Shown piece after piece: positions 1 through 9,216 of a stretch of DNA of 64,000 bases. Origin of the DNA: Tenacibaculum sp. AHE14PA. Lineage in GTDB: Bacteria > Bacteroidota > Bacteroidia > Flavobacteriales > Flavobacteriaceae. Numbering within the stretch: the stretch's first letter is position 1; each line of letters starts with the position of its first letter. Made by a program: the position numbers and the translations under genes. The notes below the pieces were generated by a model, which made no database searches, was not told where the DNA came from, and saw only the letters and a list, made by a program, of their open reading frames with translations. The DNA lies in assembly GCF_019278465.1 (NCBI RefSeq), contig NZ_CP058983.1, positions 2,355,501-2,419,500 of the forward strand, given 5' to 3'.

Positions 1-854
1 AGGTTATATTCAGCTTCAATAAGCCAACAATAACCTTTAAAATAAGTCTTCAGAACTATAGCTTTAAATTCCGATTTTTCAACAATTTTTATTTGATGTG
101 GATATAATAATACTTTTTTATTATTGACGAGAACTTCATTTACATCATCAAATAAAGTGGCTACATATTTTAACTTAGGGTTTTTATATAAGTTCACTGG
201 TATATCATTCGCAATTATTTGATGGTCTTTAATAACAATCATTTTATCAGCAAACGAAAGCGCTTCATTGCCATCGTGAGTGGCTATAATACAAGCAATA
301 TTTTTGTCCTTTAGGTAGGTAAATAAGTTTCTACTAAGCGAATTCTTTTTAAAATTATCTATTTGTCCGAAAGGCTCATCTAGTAACAATAATTCAGGTT
401 CTTTAGCTAAGGCACGAGCAATTGCCACGCGTTGTTGTTGCCCTCCGCTTAAGTTTTTAATCTTTATATTGGCAAACCCTGTCATTTCTATTACCTCTAA
501 TAACTCATTTGTTCTTTGCTTTGCTTCTTCGGGATAAAAACGAGATAGAAATTTTTTAATGTTTTCACTTACGGAAGTATATGGCATTAAATCGAAATCT
601 TGCGCAACGTATTTAAAAATATCGATACCGGGAACTAAATAATGTGCAGGTCCTAAGATTTGAAAATCATTCCAATAGATGTCTCCTTTGTCAAGATCTA
701 ACAAGCCGTAAATGACTTTTAATAAAGTTGATTTTCCGCAACCACTTTTTCCCATTATACATACATGTTCTCCTTTTTGCAAAGAGAAATTAATGTTTGT
801 AAGGGTTGTTTTTTCTTTAGTATAAGAAAACGAAATATTGTTTACTTGTAGCAT
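1..854 (-). CDS. ABC transporter ATP-binding protein (3' end cut off by window edge)
   Basis: This is the ATPase subunit of an ABC transporter, which powers substrate movement from the cytoplasmic face of the inner membrane. About 284 residues are visible. The Walker A motif GKSGCGKST is at about residues 35-43, followed by a Q-loop, the signature LSGGQQQR, Walker B LLLLDEP and the switch-loop His in ATHD. About 60 residues after the ATPase core look like the start of a C-terminal TOBE-type regulatory domain, as in the PotA/FbpC/sugar importer subfamily. The gene has no stop inside the window. The ATG at 854 gives the usual short lead-in (MLQVNNISF) before the first strand. A -7 promoter element lies only four bases upstream. 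The substrate cannot be told from this sequence. Confidence 0.9.
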   Translation of the reverse strand, partial: MLQVNNISFSYTKEKTTLTNINFSLQKGEHVCIMGKSGCGKSTLLKVIYGLLDLDKGDIYWNDFQILGPAHYLVPGIDIFKYVAQDFDLMPYTSVSENIKKFLSRFYPEEAKQRTNELLEVIEMTGFANIKIKNLSGGQQQRVAIARALAKEPELLLLDEPFGQIDNFKKNSLSRNLFTYLKDKNIACIIATHDGNEALSFADKMIVIKDHQIIANDIPVNLYKNPKLKYVATLFDDVNEVLVNNKKVLLYPHQIKIVEKSEFKAIVLKTYFKGYCWLIEAEYN

Positions 855-858
855 ACTT

Positions 859-867
859 GCAAAAATA
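859..867 (-). promoter_or_regulatory. Bacteroidota -7 promoter element for the ABC ATPase
   Basis: On the minus strand this reads TATTTTTGC, matching the TAnnTTTG(C) -7 element of the Bacteroidota primary sigma factor. It ends four bases before the ATG, so the transcript would be leaderless or nearly so. No clear TTTG -33 box was found. Confidence 0.45.
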
Positions 868-882
868 TGTTTTTATGATTTG

Positions 883-975
883 TTGCGTTAGCGATTGAAC
901 GGTTTGTTTGAGCTCTTTTTTGAAGAATGAAAAAAAAGCGAGTAGTAAAAGCGCGACCATTTATGGTAACGCCCA
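883..975 (+). ncRNA. Structured intergenic element, flavobacterial type
   Basis: An outer stem pairs GTTGCGTTA at the left end with TAACGCCCAAC at the right end, with a two-base bulge. Inside are a T-rich/A-rich arm (CTCTTTTTT against an A-run followed by GCGAG) and a terminal hairpin ACCA-TTTA-TGGT. The order of invariant pieces (GCGTTA, GATTG, CGG, then GTAG, AAAGCGCGACC, AACGCCC) is one I recall as recurring between flavobacterial genes. It may correspond to a known motif such as flavo-1, but I cannot confirm that. Its function is unknown. Orientation is given in the direction in which I know the motif. It lies between two minus-strand genes and no open reading frame covers it. Confidence 0.5.
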
Positions 976-1098
976 ACTTCTTGTTATAATTTTATGTAAG
1001 GAAATCAGAATAGCCAAGGTTTTAACACTCGCTTCTCTCATAAAAAAGCCAGAGAGCTCAAGCAAATATTACAATTAGGGCTATGCTTATTTAATGAA

Positions 1099-1446
1099 TT
1101 AAATTTTCTCCACTAAGGTTTCATTATCAAAAATCAATCCCTCAAAACCAGTATTCATAAAGTTTCTAATATTTTGATGATCACTACCATTCGGATTCTC
1201 TAGAACATCAATAAAGTAATATTGTGCAAAAGAAGCTAGTGTTTCTTCTTTGGTTAACTGTTGTTTTAAAGCAAAAGAAAACACTTTACACGAACCTAAA
1301 TTTTCTGCGCTACTGTTTTGTAAATCTCCATTTTTAAATGCAGATGGTGTAAAAACATAGTTCTCTTCAATAACGCTAATAGTTTCTGAAAAATTAATAT
1401 CTTTTGGAGTATTTCTTAATTTATTTTTAAAATTATTTATAGTCAT
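1099..1446 (-). CDS. HopJ type III effector family protein
   Basis: This 115-residue protein matches the small HopJ family from memory. The family is named after a Pseudomonas syringae effector but is widespread in free-living bacteria without type III secretion, so a virulence role is not implied. The family pattern is visible: a leading helix, FTPSAFKNG near residue 32, then NLGSCKVFSFALKQQL, and a middle block AQYYFIDVLENPNGSDHQNIR. There is no signal peptide, so it is probably cytoplasmic. Its start is four bases downstream of the stop of the upstream M28 peptidase gene, so the two are probably one transcript. The biochemical function is unknown. Confidence 0.8.
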   Translation of the reverse strand: MTINNFKNKLRNTPKDINFSETISVIEENYVFTPSAFKNGDLQNSSAENLGSCKVFSFALKQQLTKEETLASFAQYYFIDVLENPNGSDHQNIRNFMNTGFEGLIFDNETLVEKI

Positions 1447-1450
1447 TGTT

Positions 1451-3202
1451 CTAATTTTCTAACGTTTTAAGTGAGTCCTTTTTACCCAGCTCTCTTATAA
1501 CCTTTAAAGACATTGAATCAATTAATTTTTGAGATTTTTTAATTTCCTTTTTAAAAGTTGTACTATCTTTTACAATATCTATTGTCGTTAATGCCGTTTT
1601 AGAATACCAATTATTCCATGCAGAGATAATCGCTATTTGAGTTTCTAAAGAATCTCCTTTACTCAAGGAAATTTCACTTTGATATTGCTCTTCTTTAAGT
1701 CTAGAAATAGCCACTTTTTCGATATTCATTAAAATTGATTTAGCGGTTTTTTTATCAGCATTTAATAATGTAAAAGCAGATGTTAACGAAGTAACACCTA
1801 CATTTTTTAAAGTAGTTTTAGCTACTTTATCTATTCTGTCATTATCAGTATGGTAAAACTGATCTGTAAAATGCCAAAATAAAACACTCGGAATATCTGC
1901 CTTTAAAAACGGAACATGATCACTTCCTCCTTCAAAAGGATTTGTACTAACTACCCAATTTGCGCGTTTACCTTGCTCTTTAAATTTATCAATTAAAAAA
2001 TCATTTAAATAATGAGGTTTCATTTCACTTAATTTCATTTTTCTACCTCCCCATTCTGTATGCTTGTCTTTTCCGCGTGTCCAAATAGCACTTGGATCTG
2101 GCATTTTTTCTATTAAAAAAGTACCTCCCGTTTTTTTGGTGTCTTCTCCAACCATGTCTAATGAAATTCCCCACTTTATATCTTTAGCTCTAATGCTATC
2201 TTCTTTAACATATCGGTTTGTAGAAATAATTTCATCACCCCATAAAAAAGTTAATGTTCTGTTTGGTGAAAATCGCTTCTCTTTTATAAATTTCGCAGTA
2301 AGAGTTGCCATTTCTAAAGCCACTCCTACTCCTGTTGCATTATCATTTGCACCAGGTTCTTGTATGTGAGCACTAAAAACCAAACGCTCTTTAGGTAATT
2401 TAGCTCCTTTTACATCTGCAATAATTGTTAATTCTTCTGACGGATAAATGTTCGTTTCTATATTCACATTTAAAACAACTTTCCCTTTTAATAACTTCGC
2501 TTTCAATTTCTCTTTAGCTTCATAAGACATTGCAATTGCCCATGCTTTTATATCTTCATTTAAAGGAATAGCTCTAAACTGAATTGATGTTTTATTTTTT
2601 TTAGGCTGTAAATATTTCGGATTGCTATAAGTAATCAAACCTACTGCTCCGCCTTCTACAATAGTTTGTTTATAGATTCTACTAGGGCTTGTTTCTGCAA
2701 AAACAATTTTACCTTTAATATTTAAAGTTTTCAGTTTCTGTATATCTTTCACATAAACTACTTCGGTAGTAACACCTTCCTTGGGCGTACTGTACGAATT
2801 TAAAGCAATCATGTTTCTATTGGTACTATGTTGTAACAAAGGAGTTTCTTCACCAACTATTTTCACCTCAGCATTAACAGATTCCCATGTTGGTTTTTCA
2901 AGCGGTCTTTTTTCAATTCTGTAAGTTAAAAAATCCGTACTCGTAGCAACATCTTCTTTTACAAACCCTGATTTCTCAAGCTCATCTGCAATTCTGTACA
3001 CGCTTTTATTAAAACCTGTATTACCCACAACTCTCCAATATTTTTCAACAAACGAAGTTGTTTCGAAAGCTAAATCTCCTGTAAATTCTTTATTAAGAAC
3101 ATCAAAATAATTTGAAGAATTTAAAACTTGAATCTCTTTTTCCTTCTTACAACTAACAAAAGTTACAACAAGTACTGTTACTAAAAGTATATTTTTAAAC
3201 AT
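1451..3202 (-). CDS. M28 family zinc aminopeptidase lipoprotein with PA domain
   Basis: This is a predicted exported metallopeptidase that releases N-terminal residues using two zinc ions. The N-terminus is a lipoprotein signal ending in FVSC (Cys18). A protease-associated (PA) insert spans about residues 140-215, with GKIVFAE followed by GGAVGLI. The M28 core follows. SAHIQEPGANDNATG supplies His279 and Asp287, FLWGDE supplies the catalytic and ligand acidic residues near 323-324, SLDMVGED supplies Asp349, and the final His lies in the QFYHTDND region. The length of 583 residues fits PA-containing M28 proteins. It is the first gene of a two-gene unit with HopJ and is divergent from aspS. Confidence 0.88.
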   Translation of the reverse strand: MFKNILLVTVLVVTFVSCKKEKEIQVLNSSNYFDVLNKEFTGDLAFETTSFVEKYWRVVGNTGFNKSVYRIADELEKSGFVKEDVATSTDFLTYRIEKRPLEKPTWESVNAEVKIVGEETPLLQHSTNRNMIALNSYSTPKEGVTTEVVYVKDIQKLKTLNIKGKIVFAETSPSRIYKQTIVEGGAVGLITYSNPKYLQPKKNKTSIQFRAIPLNEDIKAWAIAMSYEAKEKLKAKLLKGKVVLNVNIETNIYPSEELTIIADVKGAKLPKERLVFSAHIQEPGANDNATGVGVALEMATLTAKFIKEKRFSPNRTLTFLWGDEIISTNRYVKEDSIRAKDIKWGISLDMVGEDTKKTGGTFLIEKMPDPSAIWTRGKDKHTEWGGRKMKLSEMKPHYLNDFLIDKFKEQGKRANWVVSTNPFEGGSDHVPFLKADIPSVLFWHFTDQFYHTDNDRIDKVAKTTLKNVGVTSLTSAFTLLNADKKTAKSILMNIEKVAISRLKEEQYQSEISLSKGDSLETQIAIISAWNNWYSKTALTTIDIVKDSTTFKKEIKKSQKLIDSMSLKVIRELGKKDSLKTLEN

Positions 3203-3331
3203 GGCGGTTATTTGAAGTTTAAAAGTACTATTTTTTTATGTTGAGAAACATATTTAACTATAAAGTTATAAAGCTAGTCATTTAGTGTTCATTTTTATTC
3301 TAACTACTTTTAATCCTCCTTTTTATTTACG

Positions 3332-3340
3332 TAATTTTGC
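3332..3340 (+). promoter_or_regulatory. -7 promoter element of aspS
   Basis: TAATTTTGC matches the Bacteroidota TAnnTTTGC element and ends 18 bases before the aspS ATG. No clear TTTG -33 box is seen upstream. Confidence 0.55.
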
Positions 3341-3358
3341 ACTTTTAAAATTCAAGAA

Positions 3359-5113
3359 ATGTACAGAACGCAAACTTGTGGCGAATTAAGAGCCTCACAC
3401 ATAAATACTGAAGTTACCTTATCTGGTTGGGTACAAAAATCTCGTGATAAAGGTTTTATGATTTGGGTAGATTTACGTGATCGTTACGGAATTACACAGT
3501 TAATTTTTGACGAAGCGCGTACATCTAAAGATTTAATGGAAAAAGCCAAAACTTTAGGACGTGAATTTGTTGTTCAAGTTACCGGTACTGTTATCGAACG
3601 AGAATCGAAAAATAAAAATATTCCTACTGGTGAGGTTGAATTATTAGTAACTAGTTTAGAAATATTAAACGAAGCTAAGACTCCGCCTTTTACTATTGAA
3701 GATAAAACGGATGGTGGTGAAGATATCAGAATGAAATATCGTTATTTAGATATTCGTCGTAATCCTGTAAAAGATAGTTTGATCTTTAGATCGAAAGTAT
3801 CAATGGAAGTACGTAAATATTTATCTGACCAAGAGTTTATAGAAGTAGAAACGCCTTATTTAATCAAGTCAACTCCAGAAGGAGCACGTGATTTCTTAGT
3901 GCCTTCACGTATGAATGCAGGTCAGTTTTACGCATTACCACAATCTCCTCAAACATTCAAACAACTATTAATGGTTGGTGGAATGGATAAATACTTTCAG
4001 ATTGTAAAATGTTTTAGAGATGAAGATTTACGTGCCGATCGTCAGCCAGAATTCACACAAATTGACTGTGAAATGGCTTTTGTAGATCAAGAAGATATTT
4101 TAAATATTTTTGAAGGATTAACACGTCATTTATTAAAAGAAATCAACAATGTTGAAGTAGATAAGTTCCCTAGAATGTTGTTTGATGACGCCATGCGTTT
4201 ATATGGAAATGACAAACCAGATATCCGTTTCGGAATGGAGTTTGGAGAATTAAACGATGTTGCACAACAAAAAGAATTTAAAGTATTTAACGATGCTGAG
4301 CTAGTTGTAGGAATTGCAGTTCCTGGGGGAGCAAAATATACAAGAAAAGAAATAGATAAATTAATAGATTGGGTACGTCGTCCACAAGTTGGTGCTTTAG
4401 GAATGGTGTATGTTAAATGTAACGAAGATGGTACTTTTAAATCATCTGTAGATAAATTTTACGACCAAGAAGATTTAGCAAAATGGGCAGAAAAAACTGG
4501 CGCAAAAGCTGGTGATTTAATCTGTATTTTATCAGGAAACACTACAAAAGTACGTGCACAATTATCTGCTTTACGTATGGAAATGGCAGAACGTTTAGGT
4601 TTAAGAGACCCGAAGGTATTTGCTCCGTTATGGGTAATTGATTTCCCTTTATTAGAGTTAGACGAAGAAACTGGCAATTACCACGCAATGCACCACCCGT
4701 TTACCTCACCAAAACCAGGTCAGTTAGAATTATTAGATACCAATCCTGGCGATGTAAAAGCAAATGCTTACGATTTAGTGTTAAACGGAAATGAAATTGG
4801 TGGAGGTTCTATCAGAATTCATGATAAAGAAACACAAGCTATTATGTTTAAGCATTTAGGTTTTACAGAAGCTGAAGCTAAAGAACAATTTGGTTTCTTA
4901 ATGGATGCTTTTGAATATGGTGCGCCACCACACGGTGGTTTAGCTTTCGGATTAGATAGATTGGTTGCTATTTTAGGCGGACAAGAAACAATTCGTGATT
5001 TTATTGCATTCCCTAAAAACAACTCTGGTCGTGATGTAATGATTGATGCTCCGGCTGCTTTAAACGATGCGCAATTATCAGAATTAAGTATAAAATTAGA
5101 TTTAAAAGAATAA
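3359..5113 (+). CDS. aspS: Aspartate--tRNA ligase
   Basis: This cytoplasmic class II aminoacyl-tRNA synthetase charges tRNA-Asp with aspartate. The protein has 584 residues, normal for the bacterial type. It has an N-terminal OB-fold anticodon-binding domain ([18 protein letters not shown]...LRDRYG, residues about 18-46). Motif 1 lies near [12 protein letters not shown], motif 2 is the [18 protein letters not shown] block (about residues 219-236), and a bacterial GAD insert follows. Motif 3 is [13 protein letters not shown] near residue 535. The start follows a clear -7 promoter. It is a single-gene unit ending before a repeat and a strong terminator. Confidence 0.98.
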   Translation: MYRTQTCGELRASHINTEVTLSGWVQKSRDKGFMIWVDLRDRYGITQLIFDEARTSKDLMEKAKTLGREFVVQVTGTVIERESKNKNIPTGEVELLVTSLEILNEAKTPPFTIEDKTDGGEDIRMKYRYLDIRRNPVKDSLIFRSKVSMEVRKYLSDQEFIEVETPYLIKSTPEGARDFLVPSRMNAGQFYALPQSPQTFKQLLMVGGMDKYFQIVKCFRDEDLRADRQPEFTQIDCEMAFVDQEDILNIFEGLTRHLLKEINNVEVDKFPRMLFDDAMRLYGNDKPDIRFGMEFGELNDVAQQKEFKVFNDAELVVGIAVPGGAKYTRKEIDKLIDWVRRPQVGALGMVYVKCNEDGTFKSSVDKFYDQEDLAKWAEKTGAKAGDLICILSGNTTKVRAQLSALRMEMAERLGLRDPKVFAPLWVIDFPLLELDEETGNYHAMHHPFTSPKPGQLELLDTNPGDVKANAYDLVLNGNEIGGGSIRIHDKETQAIMFKHLGFTEAEAKEQFGFLMDAFEYGAPPHGGLAFGLDRLVAILGGQETIRDFIAFPKNNSGRDVMIDAPAALNDAQLSELSIKLDLKE

Positions 5114-5115
5114 AC

Positions 5116-5188
5116 GTTATTACGAGGAAAACTGACGAAGTAATCTGTTTATAAATTAAGAGATTGCTTCATTATCATTCGCAATAAC
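5116..5188. repeat. Degenerate dispersed inverted repeat (GAAGYAATCT type)
   Basis: The left arm begins GTTATTACGA and ends GAAGTAATCT. The right arm, reverse-complemented, begins GTTATTGCGA and ends GAAGCAATCT. The arms pair with several mismatches. Half of a similar element is at 22014-22069. This type of intergenic repeat is common in low-GC Bacteroidota. Confidence 0.6.
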
Positions 5189-5200
5189 AGAAAACATATA

Positions 5201-5234
5201 AAATCCCGTTCTAAATTTAGAACGGGATTTTTTT
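5201..5234. terminator. Strong Rho-independent terminator after aspS
   Basis: A perfect 30-base palindrome has arms AAATCCCGTTCTAAA and TTTAGAACGGGATTT and is followed by more T residues. It would terminate aspS and isolate the next gene, which starts 15 bases later. Confidence 0.85.
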
Positions 5235-5248
5235 ATTACTTTTAAATC

Positions 5249-5803
5249 ATGAAAAAAAAGAAAATTCTAAAAATTGTTTTAATAGTTATTACTACTATTT
5301 TAGTTCTTATTGGTTCGCTACTTCTCTTCGGCTACTTTTATATTAACCAAGCATACGATACCGAAAACAAACCTTTTAAACATTATGTTGGCTATATCGA
5401 CCAAAGTAAAGCACTTTTAAACGATAAACACCAACTATGTAATGATGGTGGTATTTATCACACCTATAGTAGTGCAAGTTTAAAAGCTTACAAAGGCTCT
5501 AAAAAGCAATTTAGAGATGCAGTAAACACGCAGTTTAACACAAATAATTATACAGAATCTGGTTATTTAAATTATCGGTTTTTAGTAAACTGTGAAGGAA
5601 ATGCTGGTTGGTTTGAAATTATTGAAATGGATTTAGATTTAAAAGAAAAATCTCTAAATCCTAAAATGGTAGATGAGTTATTGACCTTTACCTCAAAACC
5701 AGCAAATTGGAATGTTATTTCTTATGATAACACACCGCAAAATTATTACATGTACATATCTTATAGAATAGAAAATGGAAAAGTTACTCAAATTATCCCT
5801 TAG
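5249..5803 (+). CDS. Hypothetical membrane-anchored protein
   Basis: I do not recognise this 184-residue protein. A Lys-rich start (MKKKKILK) and one hydrophobic segment at about residues 8-32 suggest an inner-membrane anchor with the rest in the periplasm. The soluble part has two Cys residues (LCNDGG near 67 and VNCEGN near 117) that could form a disulfide, and many Tyr and Asn residues. Its end overlaps the start of the next gene by 29 bases, so the two are probably translated from one message. It starts just after the aspS terminator, so it should have its own promoter. Confidence 0.75.
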   Translation: MKKKKILKIVLIVITTILVLIGSLLLFGYFYINQAYDTENKPFKHYVGYIDQSKALLNDKHQLCNDGGIYHTYSSASLKAYKGSKKQFRDAVNTQFNTNNYTESGYLNYRFLVNCEGNAGWFEIIEMDLDLKEKSLNPKMVDELLTFTSKPANWNVISYDNTPQNYYMYISYRIENGKVTQIIP

Positions 5804-6596
5804 CCTTATATTTATTATTAGTTTTCTGTCTTGTAAAAATGAAGAAAGCAAAAGAACTTTAGCTAAAAAAAGATATAAAAAAGCCGTGTTTTTTACACAA
5901 GGTTCAACACCTTTTCAAAACGGAATTGTAGAAGCCTTAAAAATAGATCCTACATACGAACAAGGTATCTATGAGTTATCAGTTGCGCATTTAAAAAGAG
6001 GAATGCCAAATAAATGGAAACCGCAATACGACAAGGCTTTAAAACTAGATTCTGTAAACCGAATTCCTTGGCGTGGATACTTGTATTTATGGTTTTATAG
6101 AGACTACAAAAAAGCAATTGCAGATTTTGATAAGAGCGATATTTTAACACCTAATTTTATTGATGCTCCGCAAGGTTTAAGTGTAGATTGTTGGCGAGGA
6201 ATTGCTTATTTAGGCTTAAACGACTATAAAAAAGCTATTTTTTATTTTGATAAATATATCGATAAAGAAATTGAAGATTTTAGTGAAAGCTCTGTAGATG
6301 TTACAGCCTTTTTATACAAAGGTATCGCATATCTCGAGTTAGAAAACTATACAGAAGCACAACTTTGCTTTGATCGTGTTATTAAAAACTCGTACGGTTT
6401 TAGCGCTGATGCAAAATACTACAAAGCCTTTATATTTAAAGAACAAGGTGAAATTGAAAAAGCGACTAAGCTGCTAGATGCTGCTATAAAAGATTTTAAT
6501 GACGGCTACTATAATCAAAGACCCTATGTAGAAGCTTTACGTCAATTATATTTAGGCGATTATGAAGAGTTGCAAAAATTCCTACCTAACAAATAA
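5775..6596 (+). CDS. TPR-repeat lipoprotein
   Basis: This 273-residue predicted lipoprotein has a signal peptide ending in FLSC at about residue 20. After it come several tetratricopeptide-like helix pairs: residues about 50-80 (YEQGIYELSVAHLKRG), 100-125 (YLYLWFYRDYKKAIADFDKSD), 140-165 (WRGIAYLGLNDYKKAIFYFDKYI), 180-205 (FLYKGIAYLELENYTEAQLCFDRVI) and 215-240. TPR proteins mediate protein-protein contacts. The partner is unknown but may be the membrane-anchored protein encoded just upstream. The start lies inside the end of the upstream gene, giving translational coupling. Confidence 0.8.
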   Translation: MEKLLKLSLSLIFIISFLSCKNEESKRTLAKKRYKKAVFFTQGSTPFQNGIVEALKIDPTYEQGIYELSVAHLKRGMPNKWKPQYDKALKLDSVNRIPWRGYLYLWFYRDYKKAIADFDKSDILTPNFIDAPQGLSVDCWRGIAYLGLNDYKKAIFYFDKYIDKEIEDFSESSVDVTAFLYKGIAYLELENYTEAQLCFDRVIKNSYGFSADAKYYKAFIFKEQGEIEKATKLLDAAIKDFNDGYYNQRPYVEALRQLYLGDYEELQKFLPNK

Positions 6597-6735
6597 ACTA
6601 TAAACTGAATATTTTTAATGATTAATTTCCAATAGAAGTTCTATGTATTAAAGTTACTTTTTCATTTTAATTATTACAACAATCGGTATCATTTTAAAAG
6701 TTTACATTTGATATTGAAATTCAAAAAGAGATTCT

Positions 6736-9216
6736 ATGGAAGGTTTTTTATTTATAACACTCATTTTATGTTTCTATTTTCTTAACAGAAATATAAACAG
6801 CAAGTTTAAAGAACAAAACCTAACTATTGAAGATTTAAAAAACCGACTTCGTTTTCTTCAAAATGAAATTCTTTCAAAAAGAACAGCTTCCGAAACAAAA
6901 GAAACAGTTGTTGTAGCCAAAGAACCTGTAAAGAATGAACCTATTAAAGTAGTAAAAGCTACTACTATTGTCCCTGAAAAAAGCATCGAAAAAACAATAC
7001 AACCAGTTCCTGTTGTTGATACTTCAAAAAAAACAGCATCAACAATAACTCAAAAACAAGTTGTAAAGCAGAAAATTAAAACAGTTCCAAAAAAATCTTG
7101 GTTAAAATCATTTAAGGAGAAAAATCCTGATTTAGAAAAGTTTATAGGTGAAAACTTAATTAATAAACTCGGAATCTTAATTTTAGTATTGGGAATTAGT
7201 TTCTTCGTTAAATATGCTATTGATAAAGATTGGATAAACGAACCGGCAAGAGTTGGTATTGGTATTTTATGCGGTTCGCTTGTTATGGCTATTGCTCATA
7301 AACTAAAGAAAAATTACGCCTCTTTTAGCTCGGTTTTAGTAGCCGGAGCAATTAGTATCTTTTATTTTATTATTTATATTGCGTTTAACGAATACCAACT
7401 ATTTAGTCAAACCGTTGCTTTTAGTATAATGGCAGTGATTACTGCCTTTAGTAGTTTAGTTTCTGTTTCTTACAACCGTCAAGAACTAGCTGTTTTATCA
7501 TTAATTGGTGGATTTGCGGCACCTTTTATGGTGAGTACTGGTGAAGGTAATTACATTATATTGTTCACTTATATTGCCATTTTAAACATTGGTATATTAG
7601 GGATTTCTTATTTTAAAAAATGGAAAGTTTCTACCATTTTAGCCTACATTTTTACTACCATATTATTTACTAGCTGGTGCGCCTTAAAAATAGGAGAACC
7701 ATCATTTTCACATACAGGTGCTTTAAATTTTGCAACTATTTTTTATTTTATATTTAGTATTACCATTGTTTTAAACAACCTTAAAAATAAAGGCGTTTTC
7801 TCTGCTATAGAATATCTTATTTTGGTTGCGAATACGTTTGTATTTTTCGGAACGGGAATGTTAATACTAAATGATTTAGACTCTAATCTTACTGGATTAT
7901 TTACATTGTTATTAGCGGTTTATAATTTAGGCTATGCCACAGTTTTATATAAAAAATTCGGATTAGATAAAAACGCAATATATCTCTTAATTGGCTTAGC
8001 GCTTACTTTTGTTACACTTACAATACCAATTCAATTTGAAGGAAATCATATTACCTTATTTTGGGCTGCAGAAGCGGTGTTGTTATTTTGGTTGTCTCAA
8101 AAATCGAAAATTAATTCTTTTAAAATAGGTGCCGTAATTGTACAAACGCTAACGCTTTTTAGTTTATTAATAGATTGGGATCGTTATGGTTCATCCGAAG
8201 AATTATCAGTGGTCTTTAATCCGTTATTTATTGCTGGTTTTACGGTAAGTGTTTCGTTGTTTTTAACGTATTGGTTATTACAAAAAGAAAAGGAAGTTGT
8301 TGCTAAAGTTTTTGTACTGAATATTAATTTTTACAAAAAATTGGTTTTAATACTTGCCATTCTTGTAAGTTATTTTACTGGGATTTTAGAAGTCTTTTAT
8401 CAAGCAGATCAATTTTTAGAAAACACTTTTTCAGTGTTATCTTTCCCACTAGTTTATCATTTTGTTTTTGTGGCTGTCTTATTATACTTAACGGCAATGT
8501 TCAAAAACAAAGTATTTTCGAAGTTCGTATTATTAATAAGTAGTTTTTCTATCTTATTTTATATTCTTTCATTTTATAAGTTTTCGGCAAACGAAATGGC
8601 TCAAAATTTTATAGGTAACACCAATACTAAATATGCTTTTTACTTTCATTATATTGTTTTAGCGTGTTTGGTTTATTTCGGATATCAACTATTTAAAAAA
8701 ACACCATTTCTTTTTAATATTAATGCAACGAAAAGTAAATGGTTACCATGGTTATTTACTTTTGCGATTGTTTATGTGTTAAGTAATGAAATAATGACCC
8801 ACGGTTTATATATTTCTAATACGATTGATACAGTTGAGTTAGCCGAAAAATTTCCCAATACTGAAGATAATCAATATTTAAAAAGCAATTTTGTAAACAC
8901 CCAAGTACAAGAAACTAAAGCACAAATTATAAAAATAGGATATCCGATACTCTGGGGTGTTTTCTCTTTTATATTTTTAATTATAGGAATACGAAGACAA
9001 TGGAAAACATTGCGAGTAATTGCACTTTCGTTATTGGGTTTAACGATTGTTAAATTGTTTATGTACGATATTAAAAACGTATCAGAAACCGGAAAAATAA
9101 TTGCTTTTATTTTATTAGGAATTTTAATACTAGTGATTTCTTTTGTGTATCAAAAAATTAAAAAATTAGTAGTTGATGAAACCTCAGAAAAAGAAGACAA
9201 CAATGAAAAAATATAG
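6736..9216 (+). CDS. DUF2339 family multi-pass membrane protein
   Basis: This 826-residue integral membrane protein begins with one hydrophobic segment, then a predicted coiled coil (about residues 22-50) and a Lys/Thr/Val-rich linker to about residue 115. The typical DUF2339 opening follows (FIGENLINKLGILILVLGISFFVKYAI, about 140-165), and then more than twenty hydrophobic segments to the C-terminus. The family has no firmly known function. It commonly sits beside DUF3999 proteins, as here: the downstream gene starts inside its last codons. The pair may act together in the cell envelope, but that is inference. Confidence 0.85.
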   Translation: MEGFLFITLILCFYFLNRNINSKFKEQNLTIEDLKNRLRFLQNEILSKRTASETKETVVVAKEPVKNEPIKVVKATTIVPEKSIEKTIQPVPVVDTSKKTASTITQKQVVKQKIKTVPKKSWLKSFKEKNPDLEKFIGENLINKLGILILVLGISFFVKYAIDKDWINEPARVGIGILCGSLVMAIAHKLKKNYASFSSVLVAGAISIFYFIIYIAFNEYQLFSQTVAFSIMAVITAFSSLVSVSYNRQELAVLSLIGGFAAPFMVSTGEGNYIILFTYIAILNIGILGISYFKKWKVSTILAYIFTTILFTSWCALKIGEPSFSHTGALNFATIFYFIFSITIVLNNLKNKGVFSAIEYLILVANTFVFFGTGMLILNDLDSNLTGLFTLLLAVYNLGYATVLYKKFGLDKNAIYLLIGLALTFVTLTIPIQFEGNHITLFWAAEAVLLFWLSQKSKINSFKIGAVIVQTLTLFSLLIDWDRYGSSEELSVVFNPLFIAGFTVSVSLFLTYWLLQKEKEVVAKVFVLNINFYKKLVLILAILVSYFTGILEVFYQADQFLENTFSVLSFPLVYHFVFVAVLLYLTAMFKNKVFSKFVLLISSFSILFYILSFYKFSANEMAQNFIGNTNTKYAFYFHYIVLACLVYFGYQLFKKTPFLFNINATKSKWLPWLFTFAIVYVLSNEIMTHGLYISNTIDTVELAEKFPNTEDNQYLKSNFVNTQVQETKAQIIKIGYPILWGVFSFIFLIIGIRRQWKTLRVIALSLLGLTIVKLFMYDIKNVSETGKIIAFILLGILILVISFVYQKIKKLVVDETSEKEDNNEKI

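Noticed and set aside
883..1098. Integron attC site suggested by the AACGCCCAAC motif.
   Set aside because: No integrase or second cassette boundary was found, and the fold fits a recurring intergenic RNA-like element better.
1099..1446. HopJ as a virulence effector.
   Set aside because: The family name comes from a plant pathogen, but homologues are widespread in free-living bacteria without a type III system. No secretion genes are nearby.
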